Shown here: piece after piece, positions 1-6,259 of the stretch
Layout: every line of letters begins with the position of its first letter
How positions within the stretch are numbered: the first letter of the stretch is position 1
NCBI GenBank assembly: GCA_024959975.1
Contig: JANXFM010000068.1
Span: 1-7,862, forward strand
Direction of reading: 5' to 3'
Length of the DNA stretch: 7,862 nucleotides
DNA from: Flavobacteriales bacterium
GTDB lineage: Bacteria > Bacteroidota > Bacteroidia > Flavobacteriales > UBA7430
The notes under the pieces: generated by a model
Seen by the model: only the letters and a program-made list of their open reading frames with translations
The model's database searches: none
What the model was told of the DNA's origin: nothing
Program-made: the position numbers and the translations under genes

Positions 1-1
1 T

Positions 2-277
2 GGTGAGAAAGTAAGATGTATGCTTTCCCGCATGATGTTAGCTCAGGCAAACCTTATCATGTTTAATGAACCTACCTCTCACCTGGATCTTGAATCTATT
101 CAGGCATTAAACAATGCTCTGAAAGAGTTTAAAGGCACCATGCTTTTCTCTTCTCATGACCATACCATCACACAATCGGTCGCAAATCGTATTATAGAAA
201 TTAATCCGGGTGCACAGCACGATAAGTTAATGGAGTACGACGAGTTTATTCAATTTAAAAGAGCACTGAATAATTGA
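2..277 (+). CDS. ABC-F family ATPase, C-terminal fragment (5' end outside window)
   Basis: This is the last 91 codons of an ABC-F ATPase. The family consists of soluble twin-ABC proteins that act on the ribosome rather than in membrane transport. The reading frame is open from base 2, so the ATG at 20 is internal and not the start. Visible in order are the end of the ABC signature (GEKVR), the Walker B region (ANLIMFNEPTSHLDLESI, with the catalytic Glu after Asn), and the H-switch (SSHDH). The ending NRIIEINPG...YDEFIQFK resembles the YbiT-like subgroup. Two residues depart from the usual family pattern LDEPTNHLD: the Walker B Asp is Asn, and the Asn after EPT is Ser. The rest of the gene is upstream of the window. 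The family call is firm; the subgroup is inferred. A heptamer repeat array starts inside the stop codon. Confidence 0.92.
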   Translation, partial: GEKVRCMLSRMMLAQANLIMFNEPTSHLDLESIQALNNALKEFKGTMLFSSHDHTITQSVANRIIEINPGAQHDKLMEYDEFIQFKRALNN

Positions 278-342
278 TAATGGATAATGACTAATGATGA
301 ATTAGGGATTAGGGATTAGGTATTAGAAATTACGAATTGAAA
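276..342. repeat. Heptamer tandem array downstream of the ABC-F gene
   Basis: A run of 7-base units starts inside the TGA stop codon: GATAATG, GATAATG, ACTAATG, a 4-base break (ATGA), then ATTAGGG, ATTAGGG, ATTAGGT, ATTAGAA, ATTACGA, ATTGAAA. Units are perfect in the middle and decay towards the right edge. There is no plausible coding role. Confidence 0.8.
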
Positions 343-353
343 ACTATCAGGTA

Positions 354-421
354 GTCATTCTGAACCTGCCTTTGCCGCCTGCCTGCGGTAGGCAGGGCAG
401 GCAGGCTTATTTCAGAACCCC
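354..421. repeat. REP-like element with nested GC-rich palindrome
   Basis: An outer inverted pair, TTCTGAA (358-364) and TTCAGAA (411-417), flanks a GC-rich core. The core has perfect 10-base arms GCCTGCCTGC (377-386) and GCAGGCAGGC (397-406) around a 10-base loop; an alternative 7-base stem (378-384/390-396) is also possible. The outer text GTCATTCTGAAC resembles a common intergenic repeat of flavobacteria, which is recollection rather than a search. The core could act as a terminator for the ABC-F gene, but no T-run follows it. Confidence 0.75.
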
Positions 422-468
422 ATAGATAAGGTACACAGCTGGTTTGGATTGAGCGCTAAAAGCTGTTA

Positions 469-487
469 TGCTGAGCTTATCGAAACA
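469..487. repeat. REP-like motif CTGAGCTTATCGAAA
   Basis: Bases 471-485 read CTGAGCTTATCGAAA. This matches 13 of 15 positions of the reverse complement of CTTCGACAAGCTCAG at 5013-5027, so the window holds two oppositely oriented copies of one motif, both between genes. Confidence 0.6.
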
Positions 488-505
488 CAAACAACAAGAC
501 TGAAT

Positions 506-535
506 AAAAAAAGGTGATCTTTTCAGACCACCTTT
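506..535 (-). terminator. Intrinsic terminator of the pyrG-yidC operon
   Basis: Read on the minus strand, the sequence is AAAGGTGGTCT, loop GAAA, AGATCACCTTT, then further Ts. This makes an 11-pair stem with one G-U wobble, closed by a GNRA-type tetraloop. On the plus strand the wobble position becomes an A-C mismatch, so the hairpin is better formed in the minus transcript, which is the direction of yidC. It starts about 20 bases after the yidC stop codon. Confidence 0.85.
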
Positions 536-555
536 ATATAATTTTAAGAAAACCC

Positions 556-2391
556 TTATTTTCTCTTTTTAGCTTCTTGTTGCGCTTTCATCATATTCTC
601 TAAACGTGCCTGAAACTTTGACTTCCCTTTGACAGGATCTTTTTGCTTCTTCTCTTCCATCTTAGCCAATAAAGCTGAATCATCTGTCATACGCTCAATG
701 ATCTTTTGCTGTCCAAAAGTAATTAAGTTGGCTAGGAAATAGTAGTAACTCAATGCAGCTGCATAATTATTCATTACCCCTAAGAAGATCACCGGCATGA
801 AATAGATCATGTATTTCATTTGTGGCATTTGAGCATTGGAAGCAGACATGCTGTTGCTATACTTCATTTGCAATACCGTAGTAACCGTCATCAACAGGGT
901 AAATAAACTTACGTGATCTCCGTAAAAAGGAATATTAAATCCGAGATCAAGAATAGAATCGTAAGTAGACAGATCGTTTGCCCAAAGGAAACCTTGCTGA
1001 CGTAATTCAATGGAAGCCGGAAAGAAACGGAATAATGCAAATAAAATAGGCATTTGAAATAGCATTGGGATACAACCTCCCAAAGGACTAACACCGGTTT
1101 GCTTATACAAAGCCATCGTTTCCTGCTGACGCTTCATTTTATCTTCATACTTCTCATTAATGGCGTCAATTTGCGGCTTTAAAACACGCATCTTCGCCAT
1201 AGAAGTATAAGATTTATAAGTAAATGGAAACAAGGCCATTTTAATCAGTAAAGCCATCATGAGGATGATCATACCATAACCAAAACCCCAATTTTCAAAA
1301 GCATTAAAAATAGTAATAACAACATACTTGTTGATCCATCCAATAATACTCCATCCTAAAGGAACTAATCCTTCAAGGCCTATTCCATAAGATTTTAAAG
1401 TTTTAACGTGGTTGGGTACAAAATACCATTCCATTGCGTAAGAGTGTGATCCTCCTTCATAATTAAGATTTGCAGAAGCACTAATCGTCTTTAAATAACG
1501 ATCAGAACCCGGATGAGCCTCTGTACTCAACTCGATCTCTTTAGATAATTCTTTAGCAGATAAAACTGTTGAGAAGTACTGAGATTTAAAAGCGATCCAA
1601 TCCGGGTCTAAGACTCTTTCAGAATCGTCTGAAGTAGCCGACAAATCATCTATTTCTCCATCTACAAAGTAATATGCAGAAGTATTCATCGCCTCATTAT
1701 CTCTGTTTAATTCCTGACGAGGAATGTTTACAGCCCAGTCGAGTTCTAAAGGTGTCTGCGACTGAATAAGACCATCTAAACCTACAAGGTTTACCGTATA
1801 ATCAACTTTATAAGAATTGGGTTCTAATGCATAGGCAAACTCCAAATACTTTCCTTCCTGTACGTTTAAACGCATGGAAAGAACCTGCTTGTCACCGAAT
1901 TTAGATTCTGTAGTTTCAAATACAAAATCTGAAGTTTGTAAACGACGATTTTGTGACCAGAAAGTCAAATTAAAACGTGAAGAATCTTCACGCAATAAAT
2001 TCAAAGGAAGAGAGTCGTAAGTTTGATACTCTTTTAAGAATACACTTGTTACACGGGCTCCTTTAGCTGCCAGCTCAACTTTTACCAAATCGTTTTCTAA
2101 GTAGAACTTCTCCGAAAGATCCTCCTTGGCTGCTGCATTGGCAAAGGCGCCGTAAGCCTCCTGCAAATGAACTGAAACTACCGAATCAGACTCAAAACTG
2201 CCCGAAGCAACTGTAGCATCTGAAACAGCTGAACTTACAGTTTCATCAGAACTTGCAACTTCTTCTGTAGTTGTTTGAAGTTGGGTTTCTTCTATACCGG
2301 CCTGGTTATTTAAAAACCAAAAAAGTACAATACCTATTAAGGCAAATCCAATAATCGAATTAAAATCGGTCTTTTTTTCTTGTTGTAGCAT
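556..2391 (-). CDS. yidC: Membrane protein insertase YidC
   Basis: This protein of 611 residues inserts and folds inner-membrane proteins, alone or with SecYEG. An N-terminal membrane segment lies at about residues 12-28. It is followed by a Ser/Thr/Glu-rich linker (about 32-75), a large periplasmic beta domain (about 90-345), and the conserved insertase core (about 350-565) with further hydrophobic segments near 369-390, 438-458, 490-509 and 526-560. The core carries the family blocks YTSMAKMR and SPLGGCIPMLFQMPI. The positive groove residue, Arg in E. coli YidC (IVRGIMYPL), aligns with Lys384 here (LLIKMALFPF). The tail (about 577-611) is strongly basic, as in homologues where it contacts the ribosome. 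The start lies 4 bases after the pyrG stop, so the two genes are almost certainly co-transcribed. Length and start fit the Bacteroidota form. Confidence 0.97.
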   Translation of the reverse strand: MLQQEKKTDFNSIIGFALIGIVLFWFLNNQAGIEETQLQTTTEEVASSDETVSSAVSDATVASGSFESDSVVSVHLQEAYGAFANAAAKEDLSEKFYLENDLVKVELAAKGARVTSVFLKEYQTYDSLPLNLLREDSSRFNLTFWSQNRRLQTSDFVFETTESKFGDKQVLSMRLNVQEGKYLEFAYALEPNSYKVDYTVNLVGLDGLIQSQTPLELDWAVNIPRQELNRDNEAMNTSAYYFVDGEIDDLSATSDDSERVLDPDWIAFKSQYFSTVLSAKELSKEIELSTEAHPGSDRYLKTISASANLNYEGGSHSYAMEWYFVPNHVKTLKSYGIGLEGLVPLGWSIIGWINKYVVITIFNAFENWGFGYGMIILMMALLIKMALFPFTYKSYTSMAKMRVLKPQIDAINEKYEDKMKRQQETMALYKQTGVSPLGGCIPMLFQMPILFALFRFFPASIELRQQGFLWANDLSTYDSILDLGFNIPFYGDHVSLFTLLMTVTTVLQMKYSNSMSASNAQMPQMKYMIYFMPVIFLGVMNNYAAALSYYYFLANLITFGQQKIIERMTDDSALLAKMEEKKQKDPVKGKSKFQARLENMMKAQQEAKKRK

Positions 2392-2395
2392 TTAC

Positions 2396-4003
2396 TTAAG
2401 CTTTATTCTTTAATACTGCCTTAACGAAACTCACAAAAAGTGGGTGCGGGTTAGCAACTGTACTTTTATATTCCGGGTGAAATTGAACCCCAACAAACCA
2501 GGGATGTGAGGGGATCTCAATAATTTCCACCAATCCTGTTTCCGGGTTTATACCTGTAGCTTTCATACCTGCAGCTTCGTAATCTGCTAAATACTTGCTA
2601 TTAAATTCATAACGATGACGGTGACGCTCATCAATCTTATCAGCTCCATATACTGCGTGAGCAATAGAACCTTTCTTCAATTCACATGCGCAAGATCCCA
2701 AACGCATCGTACCCCCCATATTGGTGATCTTCTTTTGCTCTTCCATGATGTCAATGACCGGATAAGCACTTTCGGGATCCATCTCTGCAGAATGTGCTCC
2801 TTCAAAATTTAATACGTTTCTGGCATATTCAATAACTGAAGCCTGCATACCTAAACAAATTCCTAAAAATGGAATGTTGTTTTCGCGGGCATAACGTACG
2901 GCATAAAGTTTACCGTCAATACCTCTGGGTCCAAAACCCGGGGCAACCAGTACACCATCCATGTTTTTTAAAGCTTCCTCAGCAGAAATATCATCTAACT
3001 TTTCAGAATGTATCCAGTGTAAATTCACCTTACATCGAGAAACTGAACTGGTATGGATAAATGATTCAGAAATAGATTTATAAGAATCTTTAAGCTCCAC
3101 ATATTTACCTACCAAGGCAATATCTACCGTATTTTTAGGATTATTAAGATTGTATACAAATTCTTCCCAACTGGTAATATCTGCTTCTCCTGAATAACTT
3201 AAACCTAACTTCTTAAGAACAACTTTATCCAACTGCTCTTCTTTCATTAATTTAGGTACATCATAAATTGTAGCTGCATCAATAGACTGTATCACTGCAT
3301 CAGTCTGCACATTACAAAACAATGCCAATTTTCTTCGAATGCCATCATTTATCTCATGTTCTGTTCTACACACCAATACATCCGGAAATACCCCCGACTC
3401 TTGTAATGCTTTTACAGAATGTTGTGTTGGCTTTGTTTTAAGCTCACCTGCTGCAGATAAATAAGGAATTAATGTTAGGTGAACTACAGCACAGTCCTCC
3501 GGTCGTTCCCAACAAACCTGACGAACACTTTCTACATAAGGCAAAGACTCAATATCACCTACAGTACCACCAAGTTCAGTAATAACAACATCATAATCCC
3601 CGGAATTACCAAGGATCTGCATGCGTTCTTTGATCTCATTTGTGATGTGTGGAATCACCTGAACCGTCTTTCCTAAAAAATCTCCTCTACGCTCTTTTTC
3701 AATAACCGACTGGTACACTCTACCCGTGGTAACATTATTCGCTTGAGAAGTCGAGTGATTCATAAAACGTTCGTAATGCCCAAGATCTAGATCTGTTTCA
3801 GCTCCGTCGTCCGTAACAAAACACTCACCGTGCTCATAAGGATTAAGTGTACCGGGGTCAACATTTAAATAAGGATCAAATTTTTGAATGGTCACTCGAT
3901 AACCTCTACTCTGTAGAAGTGTTGCCAATGAAGCTGAGATTATTCCCTTTCCTAAAGATGATGTTACACCACCTGTTACAAATACATACTTAGCTGACGC
4001 CAT
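2396..4003 (-). CDS. pyrG: CTP synthase (glutamine-hydrolysing)
   Basis: This cytosolic enzyme amidates UTP to CTP using ATP and glutamine, the last step of de novo pyrimidine nucleotide synthesis. At 535 residues it has the usual length. The N-terminal synthetase domain (about 1-270) shows the P-loop GGVTSSLGKG (11-20), the block KFDPYLNVDPGTLNPYEHGE (41-60) and DDGAETDLDLGHYERF (65-80). The C-terminal class I glutamine amidotransferase domain (about 290-530) has the nucleophile Cys383 in GICLGMQ and the His509/Glu511 pair in VQFHPEYKS, with APGFGPRG (354-361) as the oxyanion loop region. All catalytic residues are present. It is the first gene of a two-gene unit with yidC. A -7 box lies about 50 bases upstream, and no attenuator-like hairpin is apparent between it and the ATG. 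Confidence 0.98.
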   Translation of the reverse strand: MASAKYVFVTGGVTSSLGKGIISASLATLLQSRGYRVTIQKFDPYLNVDPGTLNPYEHGECFVTDDGAETDLDLGHYERFMNHSTSQANNVTTGRVYQSVIEKERRGDFLGKTVQVIPHITNEIKERMQILGNSGDYDVVITELGGTVGDIESLPYVESVRQVCWERPEDCAVVHLTLIPYLSAAGELKTKPTQHSVKALQESGVFPDVLVCRTEHEINDGIRRKLALFCNVQTDAVIQSIDAATIYDVPKLMKEEQLDKVVLKKLGLSYSGEADITSWEEFVYNLNNPKNTVDIALVGKYVELKDSYKSISESFIHTSSVSRCKVNLHWIHSEKLDDISAEEALKNMDGVLVAPGFGPRGIDGKLYAVRYARENNIPFLGICLGMQASVIEYARNVLNFEGAHSAEMDPESAYPVIDIMEEQKKITNMGGTMRLGSCACELKKGSIAHAVYGADKIDERHRHRYEFNSKYLADYEAAGMKATGINPETGLVEIIEIPSHPWFVGVQFHPEYKSTVANPHPLFVSFVKAVLKNKA

Positions 4004-4051
4004 TAAATAAGATTATTTTCCTGGGTTTACGATGTTTTTAAAACAACCTCC

Positions 4052-4059
4052 CAAAATTA
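4052..4059 (-). promoter_or_regulatory. Candidate -7 promoter box for pyrG-yidC
   Basis: The minus strand reads TAATTTTG, a perfect match to the Bacteroidota -7 consensus TAnnTTTG, 48 bases before the pyrG ATG. A TTTG lies 16 bases upstream, closer than the usual spacing, so only the -7 box is convincing. No Shine-Dalgarno sequence is seen before the ATG. Confidence 0.5.
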
Positions 4060-4107
4060 GAAATTATCAATCAGACAAAGCAGCGTTTTTGATTTTTTTT
4101 AAAACTG

Positions 4108-4574
4108 CTAATTCTCACCTATACTCAGCATTAAAGGTAACTGGTTTATTCTTGAATCTGTGATCCGACCATAATAGAAAATATTCGCTCTGATATACAG
4201 ATTGCTAACACTAAAAATCGTTTCTAAAATACTTCGCTTAGAAAACTCTATTTACGTTCTATTAGAGACATCCATACGGTGATACGCGGGCATTTGACCT
4301 AAGTTATAATCTGCGTATAATACGCCCAATTCATGGTTTGACTGTGTTACATCTGTGCAATACCATCCTCAAAAGTCAGGCTCTCATAATAGCCCTGTGT
4401 CTTCGTAAACGGAAAAGCTGAGCCAAAGTTCCAACGGGTATCAATCGTCAAAGATTTATTTTTACCAAATACATGCGAACCTACAAAGTTTACATGATGC
4501 CTTCTGTCGTAATGAGGTGCATAGGTGTCGAAAGCATCTGTACGACTTACTTTCCCTGAAAAATAAACCACCCA
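4108..4574 (-). pseudogene. Decayed C-terminal fragment of a TonB-dependent receptor
   Basis: The minus strand encodes about 155 residues resembling the C-terminal barrel of bacteroidetal TonB-dependent outer-membrane receptors, in two frames. Frame one, from 4574, reads WVVYFSGKVSRTDAF, then YDRRHHVNFVGSHVFGKNK, then RWNFGSAFPFTKTQGYYESL, and stops at 4347. A one-base deletion near 4353-4356 (after FEDGIA) shifts to frame two, which continues DVTQSNHELGVLYADYNLG, then QMPAYHRMDVSNRT. A TAA stop at 4252-4254 interrupts it. The same frame resumes IEFSKRSILETIFSVSNLY, then RANIFYYGRITDSRINQLP, then LMLSIGEN, and ends at TAG 4108-4110, close to where such receptors normally end. The signal peptide, plug domain and most of the barrel are missing. 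The remnant starts 2 bases beyond a terminator arm, so the 5' part was probably deleted. Family assignment rests on remembered motifs, but the collinearity across three segments is strong. It should not be functional. Confidence 0.87.
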
Positions 4575-4576
4575 CT

Positions 4577-4609
4577 AAAAAAAGAGTTCATAATGAACTC
4601 TTTTTTTTT
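4577..4609. terminator. Strong bidirectional intrinsic terminator
   Basis: There are perfect 14-base arms (4577-4590 and 4594-4607) around a 3-base loop TAA, with GAGTTCA/TGAACTC at the core and A/T runs on the outside. It reads as a terminator on both strands. It lies 22 bases after the stop codon of the minus-strand small gene at 4632-4784, which is its most likely client; there is no plus-strand gene just upstream. Confidence 0.85.
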
Positions 4610-4631
4610 ATTTTTTAACCTTTCGATTTAC

Positions 4632-4784
4632 TTAGCTTCCACAAGCTTCACAGTCAGGATCATCAATAGAACAAGCCTGTGGTTGTTCTTTATCTTCTAA
4701 ATCATTTAACCACGATGAAAATGAATCTTCTTCATGATTTTGCTGTGAAGCATTTATTTTTTCCTGGTCTTTAATATCAGACAT
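4632..4784 (-). CDS. Small acidic protein with three C-terminal cysteines (50 aa, unknown function)
   Basis: An ATG-started minus-strand frame of 50 codons begins MSDIKDQEKINAS and ends PQACSIDDPDCEACGS. I do not recognise a named family and assign no function. It is hydrophilic and acidic, with no signal peptide or membrane segment. A central stretch, FSSWLNDLED, could form a short amphipathic helix. The three cysteines, at 38, 45 and 48, form C-x6-C-x2-C at the extreme C-terminus, an arrangement that could bind metal or form disulfides. Support for its being a gene comes from codon use like the neighbours, a strong terminator 22 bases after the stop, and a composition too structured (Asp/Glu then a Cys cluster) for random AT-rich DNA. 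No clear Shine-Dalgarno sequence or TAnnTTTG box was found upstream, but the former is normal for this phylum. It stands alone, next to a decayed receptor gene. Confidence 0.72.
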   Translation of the reverse strand: MSDIKDQEKINASQQNHEEDSFSSWLNDLEDKEQPQACSIDDPDCEACGS

Positions 4785-4950
4785 AACTTAAATTTTAATA
4801 ATGAGTAGTTTTTAGCTATTACTAAGTTATTTATTTAATAAGCCAAATCACAGAGAAAATCCAATTCTTATTAACAAACCGGAAGTCTTATTTTATGGGA
4901 TTTATTTACACTTATTAACGATTTTTAGGGCTAAGCTGTTGTTTGTTATT

Positions 4951-4990
4951 GTCATCCAATCATGCAATCATGCAGTCATGCGGTCATTTA
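4951..4990. repeat. Octamer tandem array
   Basis: Five consecutive 8-base units: GTCATCCA, ATCATGCA, ATCATGCA, GTCATGCG, GTCATTTA. The consensus is RTCATGCA, with the outer units diverged. It is the only array in the window with an 8-base instead of a 7-base period. Confidence 0.8.
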
Positions 4991-5002
4991 AAGACCATGG
5001 TG

Positions 5003-5030
5003 CCCCCCCCCACTTCGACAAGCTCAGGAA
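5003..5030. repeat. Poly-C tract followed by REP-like motif CTTCGACAAGCTCAG
   Basis: Nine Cs (5003-5011) run directly into CTTCGACAAGCTCAG (5013-5027). The motif recurs in reverse orientation, with two changes, at 471-485. I recall this 15-mer as a frequent intergenic repeat in Bacteroidota genomes; its copy number here cannot be judged from one window. Confidence 0.65.
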
Positions 5031-5054
5031 CCACCCACCAAAGTTTATAAGTTG

Positions 5055-5076
5055 TAAGTACTTGAAGTGCCTAAAG
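5055..5076 (-). repeat. ACTTTAGG-type repeat, copy A
   Basis: Read on the minus strand, this starts CTTTAGGCACTTCAAG and matches bases 7812-7833 on the plus strand at 20 of 22 positions. Both copies are followed by AT-rich text built from loose ACTTnnn units. The two copies lie in opposite orientations about 2.7 kb apart, in different gaps. Confidence 0.7.
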
Positions 5077-5163
5077 CACCCATAGTGATGGTGATAATTT
5101 TGAGTGATTTTCGTAGCTATCGGCTTTCAGTAGTTAGGTTTGGAAATTTACTAAAAACTACCA

Positions 5164-5188
5164 ACTGGTCACTGGTCACTGGTCACTT
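5164..5188. repeat. Heptamer tandem array ACTGGTC
   Basis: Three perfect 7-base units ACTGGTC plus a partial fourth (ACTT), ending about 50 bases before the holA -7 box. It is unrelated in sequence to the other arrays but has the same period. Confidence 0.85.
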
Positions 5189-5236
5189 AAATCTTTCCAA
5201 ATTATAATATCATACAATAAAAGGTCATTAAAATTA

Positions 5237-5244
5237 TATATTTG
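5237..5244 (+). promoter_or_regulatory. Candidate -7 promoter box for holA
   Basis: TATATTTG matches the Bacteroidota -7 consensus TAnnTTTG at every fixed position and ends 16 bases before the holA ATG. No TTG stands at the expected -33 distance. The implied leader would be only about ten bases long. Confidence 0.6.
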
Positions 5245-5260
5245 TTGGAATTCAAATTCT

Positions 5261-6259
5261 ATGACGCACGAACAAATTTTAGCTGATCTAAAAGCAAAAA
5301 AATACAACAGCACTTACTTTTTAGCCGGAGAAGAGACTTTCTACATAGATCTAATTTGCGACTACATCGAAAAGAATGTATTGAATGAAGCTGATAAGGG
5401 ATTTAATCAAACCGTATTATATGGTAGAGACGTAGAAATTGGAGCCTTAATTTCTGCTGCGAAGCAGTTTCCAATGATGTCAGAGAATACGGTTATCATC
5501 GTTAAAGAAGCTCAGGATCTTAAAAAAATTGAAGAATTAAAATCTTACGTTGAGCAACCACTCGACAGCACACTGTTAGTTTTGTGTTACCGAGGTAAAA
5601 AACTCGACAAACGCAAAGCCTTATATAAAAGCCTGCAGAAAAAGGGTCTTTACTTTGAAAGTAACAAACTCTATGAAAACAAAATTCCCGATTGGATAAA
5701 GGCTTATTTACGCACCAAAGACTACAGCATTGGTAATAAATCTGCAGCCATGCTAACAGAATTTCTAGGAAATGATTTATCTAAAATCGCCGGAGAGCTT
5801 AATAAGCTTTGCATTCTGGCTCCTAAAGGATCAGAAATTACGGAGCAGCTCATTGAAGATAATATTGGTATCAGTAAAGATTATAACAACTTTGAACTTC
5901 AGAACGCCGTGATGAACAAAGATGTCCTGAAAGCCAATCGAATTATCAAATACTTTGAAGCTAACTCTAAAAACAATCCGATCGTGGTTACCTTGTCGGT
6001 GCTTTATAATTTATTCAGCAAAGTACTTATCTACCATGGACTTAGCGATAAAAACCCACAATCGGTTGCCAAAAGCTTGGGGGTTAATCCTTATTTCGTG
6101 AAAGACTACCAAAAAGCTGCACAAACGTACAACCTTAAAAATTCGGTTAAAGCATTAGACGTACTTCGCCAGGCCGACATGAAATCTAAAGGGTATAATA
6201 ACCCCTCCACTTCTCATGGTGACTTATTGAAAGAAGTGATCTACAAACTTTGCTATTAA
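5261..6259 (+). CDS. holA: DNA polymerase III, delta subunit
   Basis: Delta is the clamp-loader subunit that opens the beta sliding clamp for loading onto primed DNA. The protein has 332 residues, normal for the family. The N-terminal AAA+-like fold is recognisable from YNSTYFLAGEETFYIDLICDYI (about 15-36) and from FPMMSENTVIIVKEAQDLKK (about 70-89), the block that follows the clamp-binding element. It lacks a usable Walker A motif, as delta subunits do. A middle lid region (about 140-215) includes TEFLGNDLSKIAGELNKL, the characteristic delta block, and the helical C-terminal collar carries LSVLYNLFSKVLIYHG and the HGDLLKEVIYKLC ending. The start is the first ATG after a TATATTTG box. It converges on amn, and the two stop codons overlap. 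Delta is typically divergent between phyla, so the call relies on these blocks and on length. Confidence 0.93.
   Translation: MTHEQILADLKAKKYNSTYFLAGEETFYIDLICDYIEKNVLNEADKGFNQTVLYGRDVEIGALISAAKQFPMMSENTVIIVKEAQDLKKIEELKSYVEQPLDSTLLVLCYRGKKLDKRKALYKSLQKKGLYFESNKLYENKIPDWIKAYLRTKDYSIGNKSAAMLTEFLGNDLSKIAGELNKLCILAPKGSEITEQLIEDNIGISKDYNNFELQNAVMNKDVLKANRIIKYFEANSKNNPIVVTLSVLYNLFSKVLIYHGLSDKNPQSVAKSLGVNPYFVKDYQKAAQTYNLKNSVKALDVLRQADMKSKGYNNPSTSHGDLLKEVIYKLCY

Larger units (their letters stand above)
4785..5236. other. Gene-poor gap between the small gene and holA
   Basis: About 450 bases without a convincing gene on either strand. Bases 4785-4950 are AT-rich and I see nothing definite there. The remainder is a mosaic of short repeats, listed separately: an octamer array, a run of nine Cs, a REP-like motif, an ACTTTAGG-type repeat, and a heptamer array that ends about 50 bases before the holA promoter box. 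Bases 5077-5163 show no structure beyond a weak GTAGTT/AACTAC inverted pair. Confidence 0.6.

Noticed and set aside
377..406. GC-rich palindrome as terminator of the ABC-F gene
   Set aside because: No T-run follows either arm, the same sequence occurs at 7594-7614, and it sits about 100 bases past the stop; a repeat explains it better.
909..1094. A 61-codon minus-strand frame inside yidC
   Set aside because: It is an out-of-frame shadow of the conserved insertase core.
2615..3676. Three plus-strand frames of 63-65 codons opposite pyrG
   Set aside because: They are antisense to a fully conserved CTP synthase and show no domain or start signal.
4004..4051. Leader attenuator or riboswitch before pyrG
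   Set aside because: The interval between the -7 box and the ATG is about 48 bases, with no terminator-like hairpin and no G-run start site of the kind used in reiterative control of pyrG elsewhere.
4347..4571. A 74-codon minus-strand frame starting with GTG
   Set aside because: It is the first segment of the decayed TonB receptor; the GTG is an ordinary Val codon within WVVYFSGKV and the homology continues in another frame after the stop.
5164..5188. CRISPR-like repeats in the tandem arrays
   Set aside because: Units of 7-14 bases lie head to tail without spacers, and no cas genes are present.
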